A DNA stretch of 31,007 bases, taken from positions 1 to 31,007 of the forward strand of contig ASPP01023392.1 of assembly GCA_000512085.1 (NCBI GenBank). Reading direction: 5' to 3'. A program made the translations under genes and the position numbers. Position 1 is the first letter of the stretch. Every line of letters starts with the position of its first letter. The DNA comes from Reticulomyxa filosa. Its lineage: Eukaryota; Foraminifera; Reticulomyxidae. Positions 10,905 through 21,428 of the stretch are shown here, piece after piece. The notes beneath the pieces are model-generated. The model saw only the letters and a program-made list of their open reading frames with translations. It ran no database searches and was not told the DNA's origin.

Positions 10905-11220
10905 CAAGTGCAATATAAGTTGTACTTGCAAACACGATAATGTAATTTCTATGTGGCTGCAATGACTTATTTCTTTTGTTTCGTTCAAATTCAAAAGGCT
11001 GTGTGCGAGTCTTAGCTTATTCATTTCTTTTACTTTTGTCTTTGTTGTTTTCATTTTTAAAAATAAAAAAGTGGCTTTTTTTTAGTAGCCCAAAAATTCA
11101 TAACATAATCGCAATAAAAAAAGACGCGCAATTTAAAATCATTAAATTAACCATAATAAAAACTATTTTGCTGTGACCAGTTGGTTAACAGCCAAACACT
11201 GCAACGGTAATCAGTCTATT
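10905..11220. other. AT-rich spacer
   Basis: Nothing recognisable. A 66-codon plus-strand frame (10976-11176) is mostly phenylalanine, leucine and lysine from T and A runs and has no domain. Confidence 0.5.
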
Positions 11221-11366
11221 AAATTTCGAAGCACAATAGTACCGCATTGTTTTTGGTTGACCAAAATGACCTACAATCATTTCTAGTTCCTACTTATCGC
11301 GGCTTAGAACATGTCTTTTATTGATAAGTTTTTTTTGTGAACTGCACACGAATTTTAATACTTTTG
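11221..11366 (+). pseudogene. Duplicated 3' end of the PLP-enzyme gene
   Basis: This stretch repeats the last 34 codons (stop included) and the start of the 3' UTR of the gene at 26629-28365. Over those 102 coding bases 12 differ (about 88 percent identity by hand count). The frame is open and ends in TGA at the same point; the peptide includes LFLVDQNDLQSF, PTYRGLEHVFY and a stop. Six differences are silent third-position changes. An in-frame TAA directly precedes the block and nothing upstream matches the gene, so this is a truncated paralogue or a partial duplication. Homology fades in the 3' UTR near the shared GAATTTTAATACTT. Confidence 0.88.
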
Positions 11367-12120
11367 TTGTAAGTTTCAAAAAAAGTCAAAGAAATTGAAA
11401 ATGTTAAAAATATTTCCATTTTGATTACCTTTTACGAAGATATTTATTATTAATGGATTTTCTGAGTATAGCAATGGTTAATATGAAATGTTGAAATCCC
11501 TTTATTCTACCGCAGCTCCAATTACGTATAAATTAAAACAAAAAATTTCTCACAATATCAAGGCAAATAAATTTAAATACAGACTAAAATAATAAATTGA
11601 AATTCAACATAATTAATTAATATAAAATATGTACGCACATATTTTTTGCGTTTTGGCCTACTCACGTTGTACATGCACACATGCCTTCTGCATTCCCGCG
11701 ATTATTGTTTACTTGGCGTTACCTACTTTTTCAATTTGGTGTAAAATAACACATATATGTAGTATAATAATATGGCATATGAAATCAATTTGAGTTTGCA
11801 AGTTGATTGCTATCAGAGCATAGAATGAGATAACTTCGTGTTACGTTTTAATGATAAATACGTATTCGACAGTTGCCAATAACTTTACCAAGTATTATCA
11901 TGCAATAAGATCTAGATGATCAAAATTGTATGAATTACTTGTTTATTAAAATTTAAAAAAGAAATTCAATGACAGTTTGAAGGATTTTGTTATTTGCTCT
12001 TAAGGATGCATCTTAATTTACTTTCCAATAATATCAGTGCATAGTCTAGTTACAAAACCACGGGAATTAGTACGTGCAAAAAAAGAACTCTTTTTTTTTT
12101 TTAACTCCTTTCATTAACAG
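11367..12120. other. AT-rich spacer upstream of a membrane-protein gene
   Basis: No gene recognised. The right end (about 12080-12120) is a T run followed by CTCCTTTCATTAACAG, which looks like a splice acceptor directly before the ATG of the next gene. A 5' UTR intron or a missing upstream coding exon is therefore possible. Confidence 0.5.
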
Positions 12121-13750
12121 ATGGCACAAAACGAGACCATGACGACAGAATTAGCTTCCACCTCAGAAGACATTGCGAAAGTTCCAGAAGAAGGACGTAA
12201 TCGGAACCAAAGTGAGATGAGCCACGCGAAAACAGAAGGTGAGATGAGCAGAGATGAAAAATTCGGGACCTATTGTTGTCTGGGTCGATATTTACTCATC
12301 GGAGCGGTTGTGCTTATATTGTTTGGTATTAACCTGGCATTTTATTTGGACAAAGAGCGGAACAGTTTCACGCGACAACATTTGAAGAATTTGAATCTAT
12401 CGACATGCCTTACTTTTTATTATTGTATTTTGAGGATCAGCTCAACTGCACCGTCCTTGGTATAATAATATAAAAAATATATATATGTACATATATTGAA
12501 AAAAATGGACAACATTTCAATAAAATAAAAAAAAAGGTGTAACGTACGATGCAAATACAATAAAAGTAGAGTGGGTGGGCAAAAAGCTCAGCTTAGATGA
12601 TAATCTCGTGTATAATGAATCAGTACAGGAATGGGTGCTATTAAGTGGTTATCGAACAGATGTGTTGAATTTAAGTTTGAGTGCGATGCTGTTGTTGCCA
12701 CCCTTTGGACGAGTTATCCCAAAGGAGTCCTATTTTGGAATCATAGCTTATTGTTCTGCCGTCAATGACAGTCACACGCCAAGACCGACCGAAAACAACT
12801 CTTCCTCGTGGACCACCAATACCTCCAATACTCGCTACCATTATTCCACGTGGCAAGAGTTGTCTCAACTCGATTTAGAACATTGGTATGTGCTTTGGTC
12901 TTCCATTGGGTCCGTTAAAGCGGTCGGGAGGACGTCGAAGGAAATAAAAAGTTTGTTTTTTTTTTTGTTTGTTTTATTTTTTAAAGAGGAATGCATAGTG
13001 GTCTATATGAACTCCCGTTTTTTTTTCCATAAAAAAAAAAAGGGTTAATTGACGATGACCATGCCTGGGACCTAGCTTCGCTGACGGAAATATCGGTATA
13101 CACAATCGGTATCACTGACATTCGTGACTATGTCAATGACAAGTTTGCTACTTATTATGATACCACCACGGACGGCAGTCAAGCCAAAACCCAATTTGCT
13201 ATTTATGATTTTGACTCGAAAACTTGGCATTTGCAAAGTATATTATGGTTCGTTCCAAATAGTGATTCCTTGAAACTTGTTCTAACGTTTTGTTTTTCCA
13301 GCTTTTTTTGTGCAAAGACGTATACATATATTGCAAAAAAAAAACAAAAAACAAAATGGGCTTATATTCATTTTTGATTATTGTGCTCATTAAAAATATC
13401 CATTACACAGAACACGCCAATTGAAATCACTGTTTGATGTGTTTGCCAACATCGGTGGATTTATGTCTCCTTTACAAAATGCACTGGTTGTTTTGTCCAC
13501 GCTCCTTTTGTCCGGAGTTGTTATCAAAGCAATTGGTTTTGGATGGTACGGATTGGCTCCAAAACAGCCGCTGAATGAAAAGCTGCAAAGACAGATTAAT
13601 TTATTTTTGGAGTCCAAGAAAGTTGTCACCAAAGAAAAACTACATCGAGAACTTCTTCATAAAGATCAACAGCTGCAAGAGTTGAAAGAAATGTTGTCAC
13701 AAGTAAAACAAGAATTAGATAACATTAACCAAGCTGCTTCACTTAAATAA
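12121..13750 (+). CDS. Two-span membrane protein with lumenal domain and C-terminal coiled coil, unknown family
   Basis: Four exons (12121-12459, 12537-12950, 13043-13286, 13411-13750; introns 77, 92 and 124 nt) with consistent phases encode about 445 residues. Layout: a charged N terminus, membrane segment 1 (about 52-75), a 250-residue middle region with several N-x-S/T sequons (NES, NLS, NDS, NNS, NTS) as expected for a lumenal or extracellular domain, then GGFMSPLQ and membrane segment 2 (about 355-378), and a C-terminal coiled coil rich in Leu, Gln, Lys and Glu. Both ends would face the cytosol. I do not recognise the family. One base must be added between about 12337 and 12383 to keep exon 1 open; this leads into the frame SIDMPYFLLLYFEDQLNC. 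ATG 12121 follows an acceptor-like CATTAACAG. Confidence 0.75.
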
Positions 13751-14413
13751 GTTGCTCATTTTCTTTTTTTTTTGTAATGCAAATTGTACACATGCTAGAA
13801 GTTCAATGCTACTCTGCTGCTTCATTTTTTGACATACAAAAAATGTTATTGTCTGCATTACGATGTAAATGGTGATGTGTGTTGGAATTTTATGCTTAAA
13901 AAAATGACCATGTAAAAAAAAATGGAAAATTATTACTACACTTACCAACTTTTCTAGTGTACTTTGTTGCTAATCTTCCATTGATGTGACAAAAGCATTA
14001 GAATAAATTGTACCAAAAAAACTATTACAAAGAAGTTGTATCTTTTTTTTTTATGTAATTTTTCATTCTTTGTGAAATAAACACTGAAAATATAACAAAA
14101 ACTTATCTTTCTGTAAACTGTAGTCTTATTAAAATGTGGGTCAGTTTGTACGTCATTAGAAAGTTTTCAATCTAAAGTTGTTACGTATCCGTCCATTAAC
14201 ATAATTCTGCATGCGAATAAGCAAAAGAAGTGAAAAAATTTTGAAAAATTCAAACGAGTTTGTAATAAAAGGAGCAAAAAAAAAAAGAAAAGAAAAAAAA
14301 AAGCAATAGTGACAATTGAACTCTAAATAAGTTCAGGTCCGGACACATTTGTATCGTTGCACAAATGCAATTTTTCCAATTATGTTTGTTGGTTATTTCA
14401 AAATTTGGGATTA
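13751..14413. other. AT-rich convergent spacer
   Basis: This lies between two gene ends. AATAAA at 14076-14081 is a candidate polyadenylation signal for the plus-strand gene. There is a purine run of A and G near 14276-14302. Nothing coding is recognised. Confidence 0.5.
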
Positions 14414-15064
14414 TCATTTTTGTAAAGAAGAAGACCAATCTCTGTAGTGTTGAGAGAGTGAACTAGTCCATGTATTAAGTCTTTGCTCGAGCTCTTGTCT
14501 AAAATCTATTCGCTCTTTTACTGTTGGTTGCAACTCAATGCGCCATCGCATAAATTCAATGATATGATAAGAATAATAGTACCTTCCCCATAACCATAGC
14601 GGCCATGACACACTTAAAAATACGCCCCAATCTCCACAAGCTTCTTTCCATCGATCACTACTGAATGGAAAACGCATCCATCCTTGGACACTGCCTTATT
14701 TTTATTTGTTTAAAATGTTTTATTGTTTCTTTGCTGATTTACTCATGTTTGGTGATTTGGGGTTGGAAAAAGGAGAGAAAATTCTACCTGATTTCCAGAA
14801 CGAAGGAGCCATAATCTTGGGCAAGATAATTGGAAGTGACTGCAAAATGCGATTAAATCTTCGTCCTGGTTGAATATAATAGAAACACAAAATTCCTGGA
14901 AAATAAAAGACCGGCCTCAGGAAAAATCTTTGAATCAGGTACAACCCGACAAAATGTCGAAATCTCCAATTATGTAAAGGATATCGGGCTTCTTTTAACC
15001 GATATTTAATATCGTCCACTAATACTTCATGCCATTTCAGCTCACGATGGCAGCTATATTGCAT
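14414..15064 (-). CDS. Conserved-looking hypothetical protein, possibly membrane-associated
   Basis: Two exons on the minus strand (15064-14788 and 14694-14414; 93-nt intron, GTAGAA donor, phases match) encode 185 residues. The protein is rich in Trp, Tyr, Arg and Phe. Two aromatic, hydrophobic stretches (VGLYLIQRFFLRPVFYFPGI and GVFLSVSWPLWLWGRYYYSY) may be membrane or membrane-surface segments; the C terminus is a charged helix with repeated Gln, Glu and Arg. No known domain is recognised. It could be a small mitochondrial or ER protein, but nothing proves that. It is transcribed divergently from the TSEN54-like gene with a 255-bp shared upstream region. Confidence 0.65.
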
Positions 15065-15319
15065 TTTTTTTATCTTCTCTTGATTTCGACTATATGCCCC
15101 TTTGAGAATATAAATTGTTGTGAAGAAAATTCAATTCCTTGTTGCTTTCTCGAAAAGTGTCAGTTGAGACAAATCAATGTAAATAGTAAGAACACATTTT
15201 TATTATAAAAAAACAACAGTATAATTGATTGTAAGGCTACGTTTGAAAACAGCTTATTGGGACATAGATTTTCAGAACGTCGAACTTCGAAAATTCCAAT
15301 CGTTTGAGAAGCCTGAATA
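15065..15319. promoter_or_regulatory. Shared divergent upstream region
   Basis: These 255 bp separate the ATG codons of a minus-strand and a plus-strand gene, so both promoters must lie here or inside transcribed leaders. No specific motif was recognised. Confidence 0.45.
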
Positions 15320-16150
15320 ATGGATACAAATACTGATTCATGTTGTGAAAGTAAAGATTTTGTAAAAGAAAACCAAGAAGAGTCAGTAGTACGTGGTTAT
15401 GTGCCTTATCCATTGTTGAGTCCCAAGAACGTGAACGTTGTAAGAATACATGTGAAAAAATCGAAAGAAGTTGATATGGAGATCCAAGTGACAGAAATAA
15501 ATAACATAAATAAAGATTGGTTTGGTTGCGGTTACATGTCGAACGATAATTCAACAGACGAAAAAGAAAAAAGTAAAGATGAAAAGCAAATGAAGCAATT
15601 ATGTCTATATAAAGAAGAGCTGTTATACTTATTTGAATGTGGCAATGTGAAATGCATGACCGACAACCAAACGAATATTGGCTTATGCAACTTGTATAAC
15701 TTATTGCAATTGCATGATGCAAACTATCGCATTTATAAAATGCTTAAAAATAAAAAAACGTATTTTGTCAAACAAGTAGATTTTTTTCCACAATATCGCA
15801 AAGTTTGGGAAGCTACTGGCTCTGTTTTCCGTGGCCTTTTTTTTGTATGGAAGAAAGAAGCTAATGCTCAATGGAACTCATTACAAAATAGATACCTAAA
15901 TAAAAGTGTAGTGTCTATTGAAAAATGCTTGGACATTTTGCAAGCAATGAACTTTTGTCAGCCTACTTTTCTCGTGGTTGAGCTTCAAGAGCAAACTGGA
16001 AATGCTCGTCTTTTGTTTTTGTTGCATCAAGCTTTTCAACAATTACAACTTTATTTCCCAAACACACAGGTTGTCGTTGCCAAAAGTAATTGTGGAAACT
16101 TGCAATTGACTCGTGTTAACTTGACAACTCTTTCCGTGGATAACCATTGA
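15320..16150 (+). CDS. TSEN54: TSEN54-like tRNA-splicing endonuclease subunit
   Basis: A single-exon frame of 276 residues from ATG to TGA. The middle part reads LYKEELLYLFECG (about 93-105), then a leucine-rich helix with LYNLLQL and NYRIYKMLKN. This order resembles the N-terminal domain of Sen54/TSEN54 (EALYLLECG ... YQVFSHLKRLGY). The C-terminal part has a strand-like TQVVVAKSNCGNLQLTRVN, which could match the end of the nuclease-fold domain, where TSEN54 has a non-catalytic fold. TSEN54 is a structural subunit of the enzyme that cuts introns from pre-tRNAs. The protein is shorter than the human one. The call rests on short motifs and could be wrong. Confidence 0.55.
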   Translation: MDTNTDSCCESKDFVKENQEESVVRGYVPYPLLSPKNVNVVRIHVKKSKEVDMEIQVTEINNINKDWFGCGYMSNDNSTDEKEKSKDEKQMKQLCLYKEELLYLFECGNVKCMTDNQTNIGLCNLYNLLQLHDANYRIYKMLKNKKTYFVKQVDFFPQYRKVWEATGSVFRGLFFVWKKEANAQWNSLQNRYLNKSVVSIEKCLDILQAMNFCQPTFLVVELQEQTGNARLLFLLHQAFQQLQLYFPNTQVVVAKSNCGNLQLTRVNLTTLSVDNH

Positions 16151-16290
16151 CAAATTTCTTTTTTTTTTGATTTAATATCGCACAGTCTTCTGTTAAATAT
16201 CAACCATTTCTGGTCTATTTGTTGAGTTTATACTACCTGTTTATGACTTACAATTTTATTTTTTTTGAAAAGCAGAGGATGGATGCCACC

Positions 16291-16319
16291 AGCTGTGACG
16301 TGACAGCTACGTCACGGCT
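16291..16319. promoter_or_regulatory. Dyad of CRE-like half sites upstream of DNAAF10
   Basis: AGCTGTGACGT and ACGTCACGGCT form 11-nt inverted arms (one T-G pair) around a 7-base spacer, 65 bp before the DNAAF10 ATG. TGACGT/ACGTCA is the classic core bound by bZIP factors. The block is GC-rich within AT-rich DNA, which argues against chance. It could equally be a hairpin in a transcript leader. Confidence 0.55.
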
Positions 16320-16383
16320 AAACCCTTTTTACGACTTTTTTTTATTGATCAGAGAAGGAAAAAAAACAGAATAAAAAAAAAAG

Positions 16384-17749
16384 ATGAACAGTATGAACTC
16401 TCCGCAGATCGTGGAACATGTAACATCGACACTAGATTTTACTCCTTTTAAATGCCTCTGGATCCCTCAGAGCCCAAGGCTGATTGTGCTGGGGGAAAAT
16501 CCAAAGAGGACTGGGAGCATTGCAATCTACAAACTCAATATTTCATCACAAAAACAAGAATTAGAATTACAAATTAAAGTTATTTTCTATTTGAATGTAG
16601 ATTTTAAAATACTCTCCCTTTTCCTTTTTTGTTCTCTTCCAAATCCACATGCCTCTAGATTTACATCTAAAGGTATTACATGTGTAATGTACAAGGATAG
16701 TAATATTTTCCCTCCAAAAAAACATAAAATAAAACAAAGCACGCAACATCAATCGGGCAGAAATGTGGTACATTTGATGCGTCTCCAAAAGATCAAAGAT
16801 TGTTAGCAGTTGGAGATTTTGAAGGATATCTAAAAATATGGGACTTAGAGAAAATGACGGAGCCAGTCTATTCTGTGAAAGCACACGAAAATGTAGTCAA
16901 TTATATTGCTGGATGTGGGAGTTTGACACAAAGTAATGAGAGCAGTGGTTGTGGTGCGTCAGAGTTGGTAACATGTTCGCGTGATGGAAGCGTGAAAGTT
17001 TGGGACCCTCGGACCTCCACATCCGTGTGCGAACTTGTTTGTGCCAAAAAAGCAAATGGTAATAGTGCTAACAAAAGAGACTGTTGGACCGTCGCTTTTG
17101 GAAATTCGTTTGACAATAGCAATCGAGTAGTCTGTGCGGGTTATGATAATGGGGATATTAAAATGTTGGATTTAAAAATGAATGCAATGATTTACGAATA
17201 CAACTTAAATAATGGAATTGTCGACATTGAATTTGACAGAACACACGTTCCTATGAATAAAATGGTGGTCACAACTTTGGAGTCCAAATTTTTCGTTTTT
17301 GATTTAAAAACAATGCACTCGGTCGACGGATTTGCTTATTCAACTCAACCAGTTTTGGCTTTTTCAATTTTACTTTGGCTCCAAAAAACATCCTTGCACA
17401 AAAAAAGTGTGTATACGTACGTAAATATATCATATAGGCTCACAAGGCTACAATTTGGCAAGCTAAGCATTTGCCACAGAATCGAGATATTTGGTGCACA
17501 ACTGGAGGGAATGGAACAGTTCAATTGTGGAAGTACTCGTATCCATCTCAACGGAGTATTATTGACAAGGAAACCAACACAAAAAAAGGAGTGATGGGTG
17601 AAATTGTGCCGTTGACAGATGCACACAAATGCAGCGATCAACCCTTGATTTCCTGGCATTGGAATAAAGATAAAATTGGTTTGGCTTGTGCCACTTCACT
17701 GGACCAAAAAGTTAGAGTGTTTTTTGTTACAAAACTGCACAAAATATAA
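16384..17749 (+). CDS. DNAAF10: DNAAF10/WDR92 (Monad), WD-repeat dynein assembly factor
   Basis: Three exons (16384-16578, 16761-17351, 17438-17749; introns 182 and 86 nt, all phase 0) encode 365 residues, close to the usual size of about 357. Diagnostic blocks in order: QIVEHV near the N terminus, CGTFDAS, GDFEGYLKIW, YSVKAHENVVN, TCSRDGSVKVWDPR, KRDCWTVAFGN, VCAGYDNGDIKMLDL, AHKATIWQAKHLPQNRDIW, and the family ending QKVRVFFVTKLHKI. These match WDR92 across the whole beta-propeller. WDR92 works with the R2TP co-chaperone in cytoplasmic preassembly of axonemal dynein arms, so its presence implies a flagellated stage such as gametes. A CRE-like dyad lies just upstream. Confidence 0.95.
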
Positions 17750-20024
17750 ATAATAGTTAGCATATTTAAAACTCAAAATATTTTGCCTTTTCAAAGTTGC
17801 TTTTTTATAATTATTAAAATGGCCCTATTTAAAATTATTTTTTAAGAAAGGGGGACAAATACTTATTCATTTTGAAAATTTTATAAATTTGATTATTTTT
17901 TTAAAAAAGAAACGGTAAAACAACATAAGTGCTAAATGAGCGGTTGGAACATGAGTTGTTCTCACTATGTTCGATTTGAGATCACAACTGCAGCAACTCA
18001 AAACGATTTCGATAAAACTGCACAAACGCACTTCAAAAAATATTAAAGTATGCCGAATATAATTTTTTCTTTTTTTTAAAGTCAGTCGAATTTGTAATGA
18101 ATGTTGTTAAATAAATAAATCAATAATATTGAAATAACAAACAAAAAATGAATACAAACAGGAACCAGAAACCATAATATCAAATGCAGTAATACCACAA
18201 TAAACAGGCTAATACCATAACTATTGCAAATTACAAGTCAAACAAAGTCTACAAATGTGATTGTATAATCGAGAAATTATTGTGAATACTAAACTTGAGA
18301 AAAATGATTATGTCATATATTGACGGCCGTTGTTTCCGAATCAAAAGTCGACTACATTGTAAGGATTGCAAATCAACCATAGTCAAATAAGTGCTTGCAC
18401 ATCCTGATCTAATATTGCTTGCACAAAATAAAAAAATATCGAAGAAGCTTTACGTCAGTATATATCAGGACAAAGATAACACCGTAATATTCCATATAAT
18501 AAACATAACGTTTAAAGTTAAAAAAAGAATTACAAAAAGTTATCCAAAAAAAAAGCAATGAAAAAAACATGAAATAACAAAACAAATGGAAAATGTTGTA
18601 AAAAATACAAAATAATCAAAAGATGTAAGAAGAACGCATCAACGAAATGAAATGTTCCACGATATATGAATAATAAATCAATCATGTCGACATTAATAAT
18701 CACTTATAAATCTATTTACAAAAAAAAGCAAGTGATTTGCAATAGATTAAAAAAAAAGAATTATGCTTTAAATAAATAAAAAAAATCCCTAGGCAATGTA
18801 AAATGTACAAATAATGGCCGTTGTCAGCCAAATGATAATGTATGCATTGCAAAGTGAAAGTTAATTCGTTATTTTTTAATATTAAAATAATAAAATTCAC
18901 AATAAATTAAGTAAATGATAACATAACTGCTATGATAACAACGAAAAATGTTAATGACAAAAAAAAAATAAACAATAAATAGAAAACATTGTATCGAAAT
19001 ATTATTATACACAAAAATATTAAAAAAAGCATATTATGATTGTCAATTTCAATATTAATTTGCTGACGATCAAAGAAGAAGAAAATTTTTTAGATATGTT
19101 TTTAGAATACTTATATAAGTTTTTTTGAATCAGTTTAATTTTATGAAGTAAATGTAATTGAATATTGCAACAATTATAAAGATTACAAAGACAAAGCAGA
19201 AGTTTAAGTATGTTGGACGTCTGATGATGATAAGAGATTGCACTAAATGTTGTACTAAATGTAATACTAAAAGGAATAAAAGATAAACGACACAATAAAA
19301 GAAAGAAAGATTGAAGAAGTTTAACACAATGTGTGCTCATAAACTCTTTCAGATTTCAGCTATATATAGTATGTACTTGCAATATAAATAAGTGGCTATA
19401 ATGAAAAAGAAAATTTAAAAAAATGAATTTGAATTGTTGAACAAACAGAAAATAAGTAAGTATGTCAGTTGGAGTTCTAATAATTATTTATATCAAATAA
19501 GAAGACGTTCAACGTATTGTATTAAAATATTTATAAATATTTCTAGTTCATTAATGGTATTGTCAACATAATAGTTTTATCAAAGAATGATATCAAAAGA
19601 ACATAGTACAAAAATATTTGGAGAATAAAGTTTAAATTTATCATTAATTAAAAAAATTTAATTTTTTCATAGAAACAAATCGGAAAGAGATTTTATGCGA
19701 TAATGTCGAAAAAGTAATTTTGAGCTATCAAATAGTTGACTTGATGTGCTAATTGGTTACATGAGAAAGAATACGATTGGTCGGAGAACATGAAAATAAT
19801 TATGAAAGCACAATGGTATCAATTCGACAACAATAGCAATTCTTTATTCAAAATATTTCTTTTTTAAAATATTTTTAACAAGAAATTTGCCATTAATTTT
19901 CGTAGCCCATAAAATTTTCAATGTAGTTTTTTTCCTCAAATATCTATGCTAAAGTAGAAAATATTTTGGTAGTAAATGAGCATTACTTATTCCATAAATG
20001 CCACTTTAGAAAATGATAAAAAAA
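17750..20024. other. Gene-free AT-rich stretch, 2.3 kb
   Basis: This convergent spacer between DNAAF10 (+) and the flavoprotein gene (-) is very AT-rich with many A and T runs. All open frames are short and biased to Ile, Phe, Lys, Asn and Leu without domains. I saw no tRNA, rRNA or coding remnant. Confidence 0.6.
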
Positions 20025-21096
20025 TTAAATGGGGAAAAATTGATATACTCCAGCAAACAAGATTAAGAACACCACAAACCAGCAAAAAAAGGTCCAATGA
20101 ACAGATGGCATGTTGTTATTAGGTTTGAGGCCTTTCATTCGTAAGTGGACTACTTCATTGTTTTGGGTAACAAATTGAGTCAACGAAGTTTCATTGTGAT
20201 TGTGTATTTGATTTTGGTTTGAAAAGATGGGTCTTCCAAGAGTATAATGGCAATCAACAATTCCACTCCAAATGGGCAAATCCAAGTCTCTTTTTCATCA
20301 CCAACAGGACCGTTTCTGGACTGTGTCAAACATAGTTTCCATAAAAAAAGAAAATTGTTTTCATTTCTTTCCACCTCATTTAAACAAAACTTTTCCAGAA
20401 GCGTGTTGAAGTTTGACTTTGATAAGTTGGACATCACCGTCAATGTCCTCAATCACTGATGTTGACCCCGACAAAGGGAGTTGGTGATCGTGGATGGCTT
20501 GCAGGGCCTTCAATCTCGAAGATGGATTCTTGTCGATCACTTCACCAATTCCAAACGCAACTACCGACTATCGACATCCCCCCCCCCCATATACACATAT
20601 GCATATACTATTACTACATTGTATCCACATTTATACAAAAAAAAATTATGACCCACTTTGCGACGAATATGTTTTTCTACTTGTGTTGCTGTTTAGTGTA
20701 TTAAACTCGATAATTCATGGAATGATGAAATGCAGACTTTGCTAAAACCAACCCGTCCAAAATGTCAAAGGTCATGCACAATGGAATGCCGTACTGCAAT
20801 CGCTGTTTGTCACATTTCAGATACAATACATCCTTCACACGTCCAAAGGTCAATGGCATTACATGTGGCTCGAATTCGTATTTCATGTCCACAATTTTCT
20901 CTCTTCCTTCTCGCTCCTCGCGGAGAGTATCGTGCGGTGGTAACAAGTATCCAACGTGGCAGTATCGTGCTGCGTCTATTATCTCATATACTTGCTTGCG
21001 CTCGAACAAGCCACGACTTGGTAATCGACGAAGCTTTGTTAATTCATTTTTTTCAAAAGATTCCTCTTCGGTCTTCTCGTTGATGTCTTCACTCAT
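20025..21096 (-). CDS. Tail-anchored Nim-like / PNPOx-family flavin-binding protein
   Basis: Three minus-strand exons (21096-20707, 20567-20391, 20320-20025; introns 139 and 70 nt) encode 287 residues. After an acidic N terminus come RRLPSRGLFERKQVYEIID, ARYCHVGYLL, GIPLCMTFDILDGLVLAKS, AFHHSMNYR joined by splicing to SVVAFG, SGKSRNGPVGDE and LPIWSGIVDC. These are the landmarks of a bacterial split-barrel family annotated as pyridoxamine 5'-phosphate oxidase-related or nitroimidazole-reductase (Nim) like proteins that bind flavin. A hydrophobic C terminus (about 267-286: FFCWFVVFLILFAGVYQF) looks like a tail anchor, unusual for the family. One A must be added in the run at 20291-20295 to keep exon 3 in frame. 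Substrate unknown. Confidence 0.85.
20568..20706 (-). other. Intron with C11 run and ATATAC-type microsatellite
   Basis: Intron 1 of the flavoprotein gene. On the plus strand it holds an 11-base C run (20578-20588) followed by alternating CATATA/CACATA repeats. Donor and acceptor give NYR joined to SVVAFG, exactly the conserved family sequence, so the boundaries are well supported. Confidence 0.8.
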
Positions 21097-21428
21097 TGTT
21101 TTTTTTCCCCCAAAAAATAGTTGCCTTTTCTTATTTTACACAACTGATGCAATGCAAAAGAGCTTTATCACAATCTCCAGCGACATTGTGAAAGGCAGAT
21201 TACTTTGACAATTCAATGGCCTTGGAATATAACGCAAATAATTAGAAAATTAGTGGACTGTGGAATAAATGAATCATACATAGTTTTATTTCAATTTGCG
21301 GTGTTATTACAAAACTTGAGGAATAAAATAATGCTATTTAGAAAGAAGTAGTTTGAGGTCACGGTTGGTCAAAAAAAAAGAACGCATTCCCCCCAACTGT
21401 TTTCTGAGCGCAATAACGTCTTCCAAAT
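21097..21428. promoter_or_regulatory. Shared upstream region of two divergent genes
   Basis: These 332 bp separate the start codons of the flavoprotein gene (minus) and the SAM-FN3-TLDc gene (plus). A run of C and A (about 21108-21117) and a C6 tract (21390-21395) are the only notable features. No defined motif. Confidence 0.4.

Noticed and set aside
15237-15722. 161-codon minus-strand frame
   Set aside because: It overlaps the TSEN54-like gene in antisense, is rich in Cys, Tyr, Leu and Phe and has no domain. The plus frame is longer and charged like a real protein.
17750-20024. Possible tRNA or other RNA gene in the large spacer
   Set aside because: No TTCGA-type T-loop with a matching acceptor stem was found by eye. 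A dedicated tRNA scan would be decisive.
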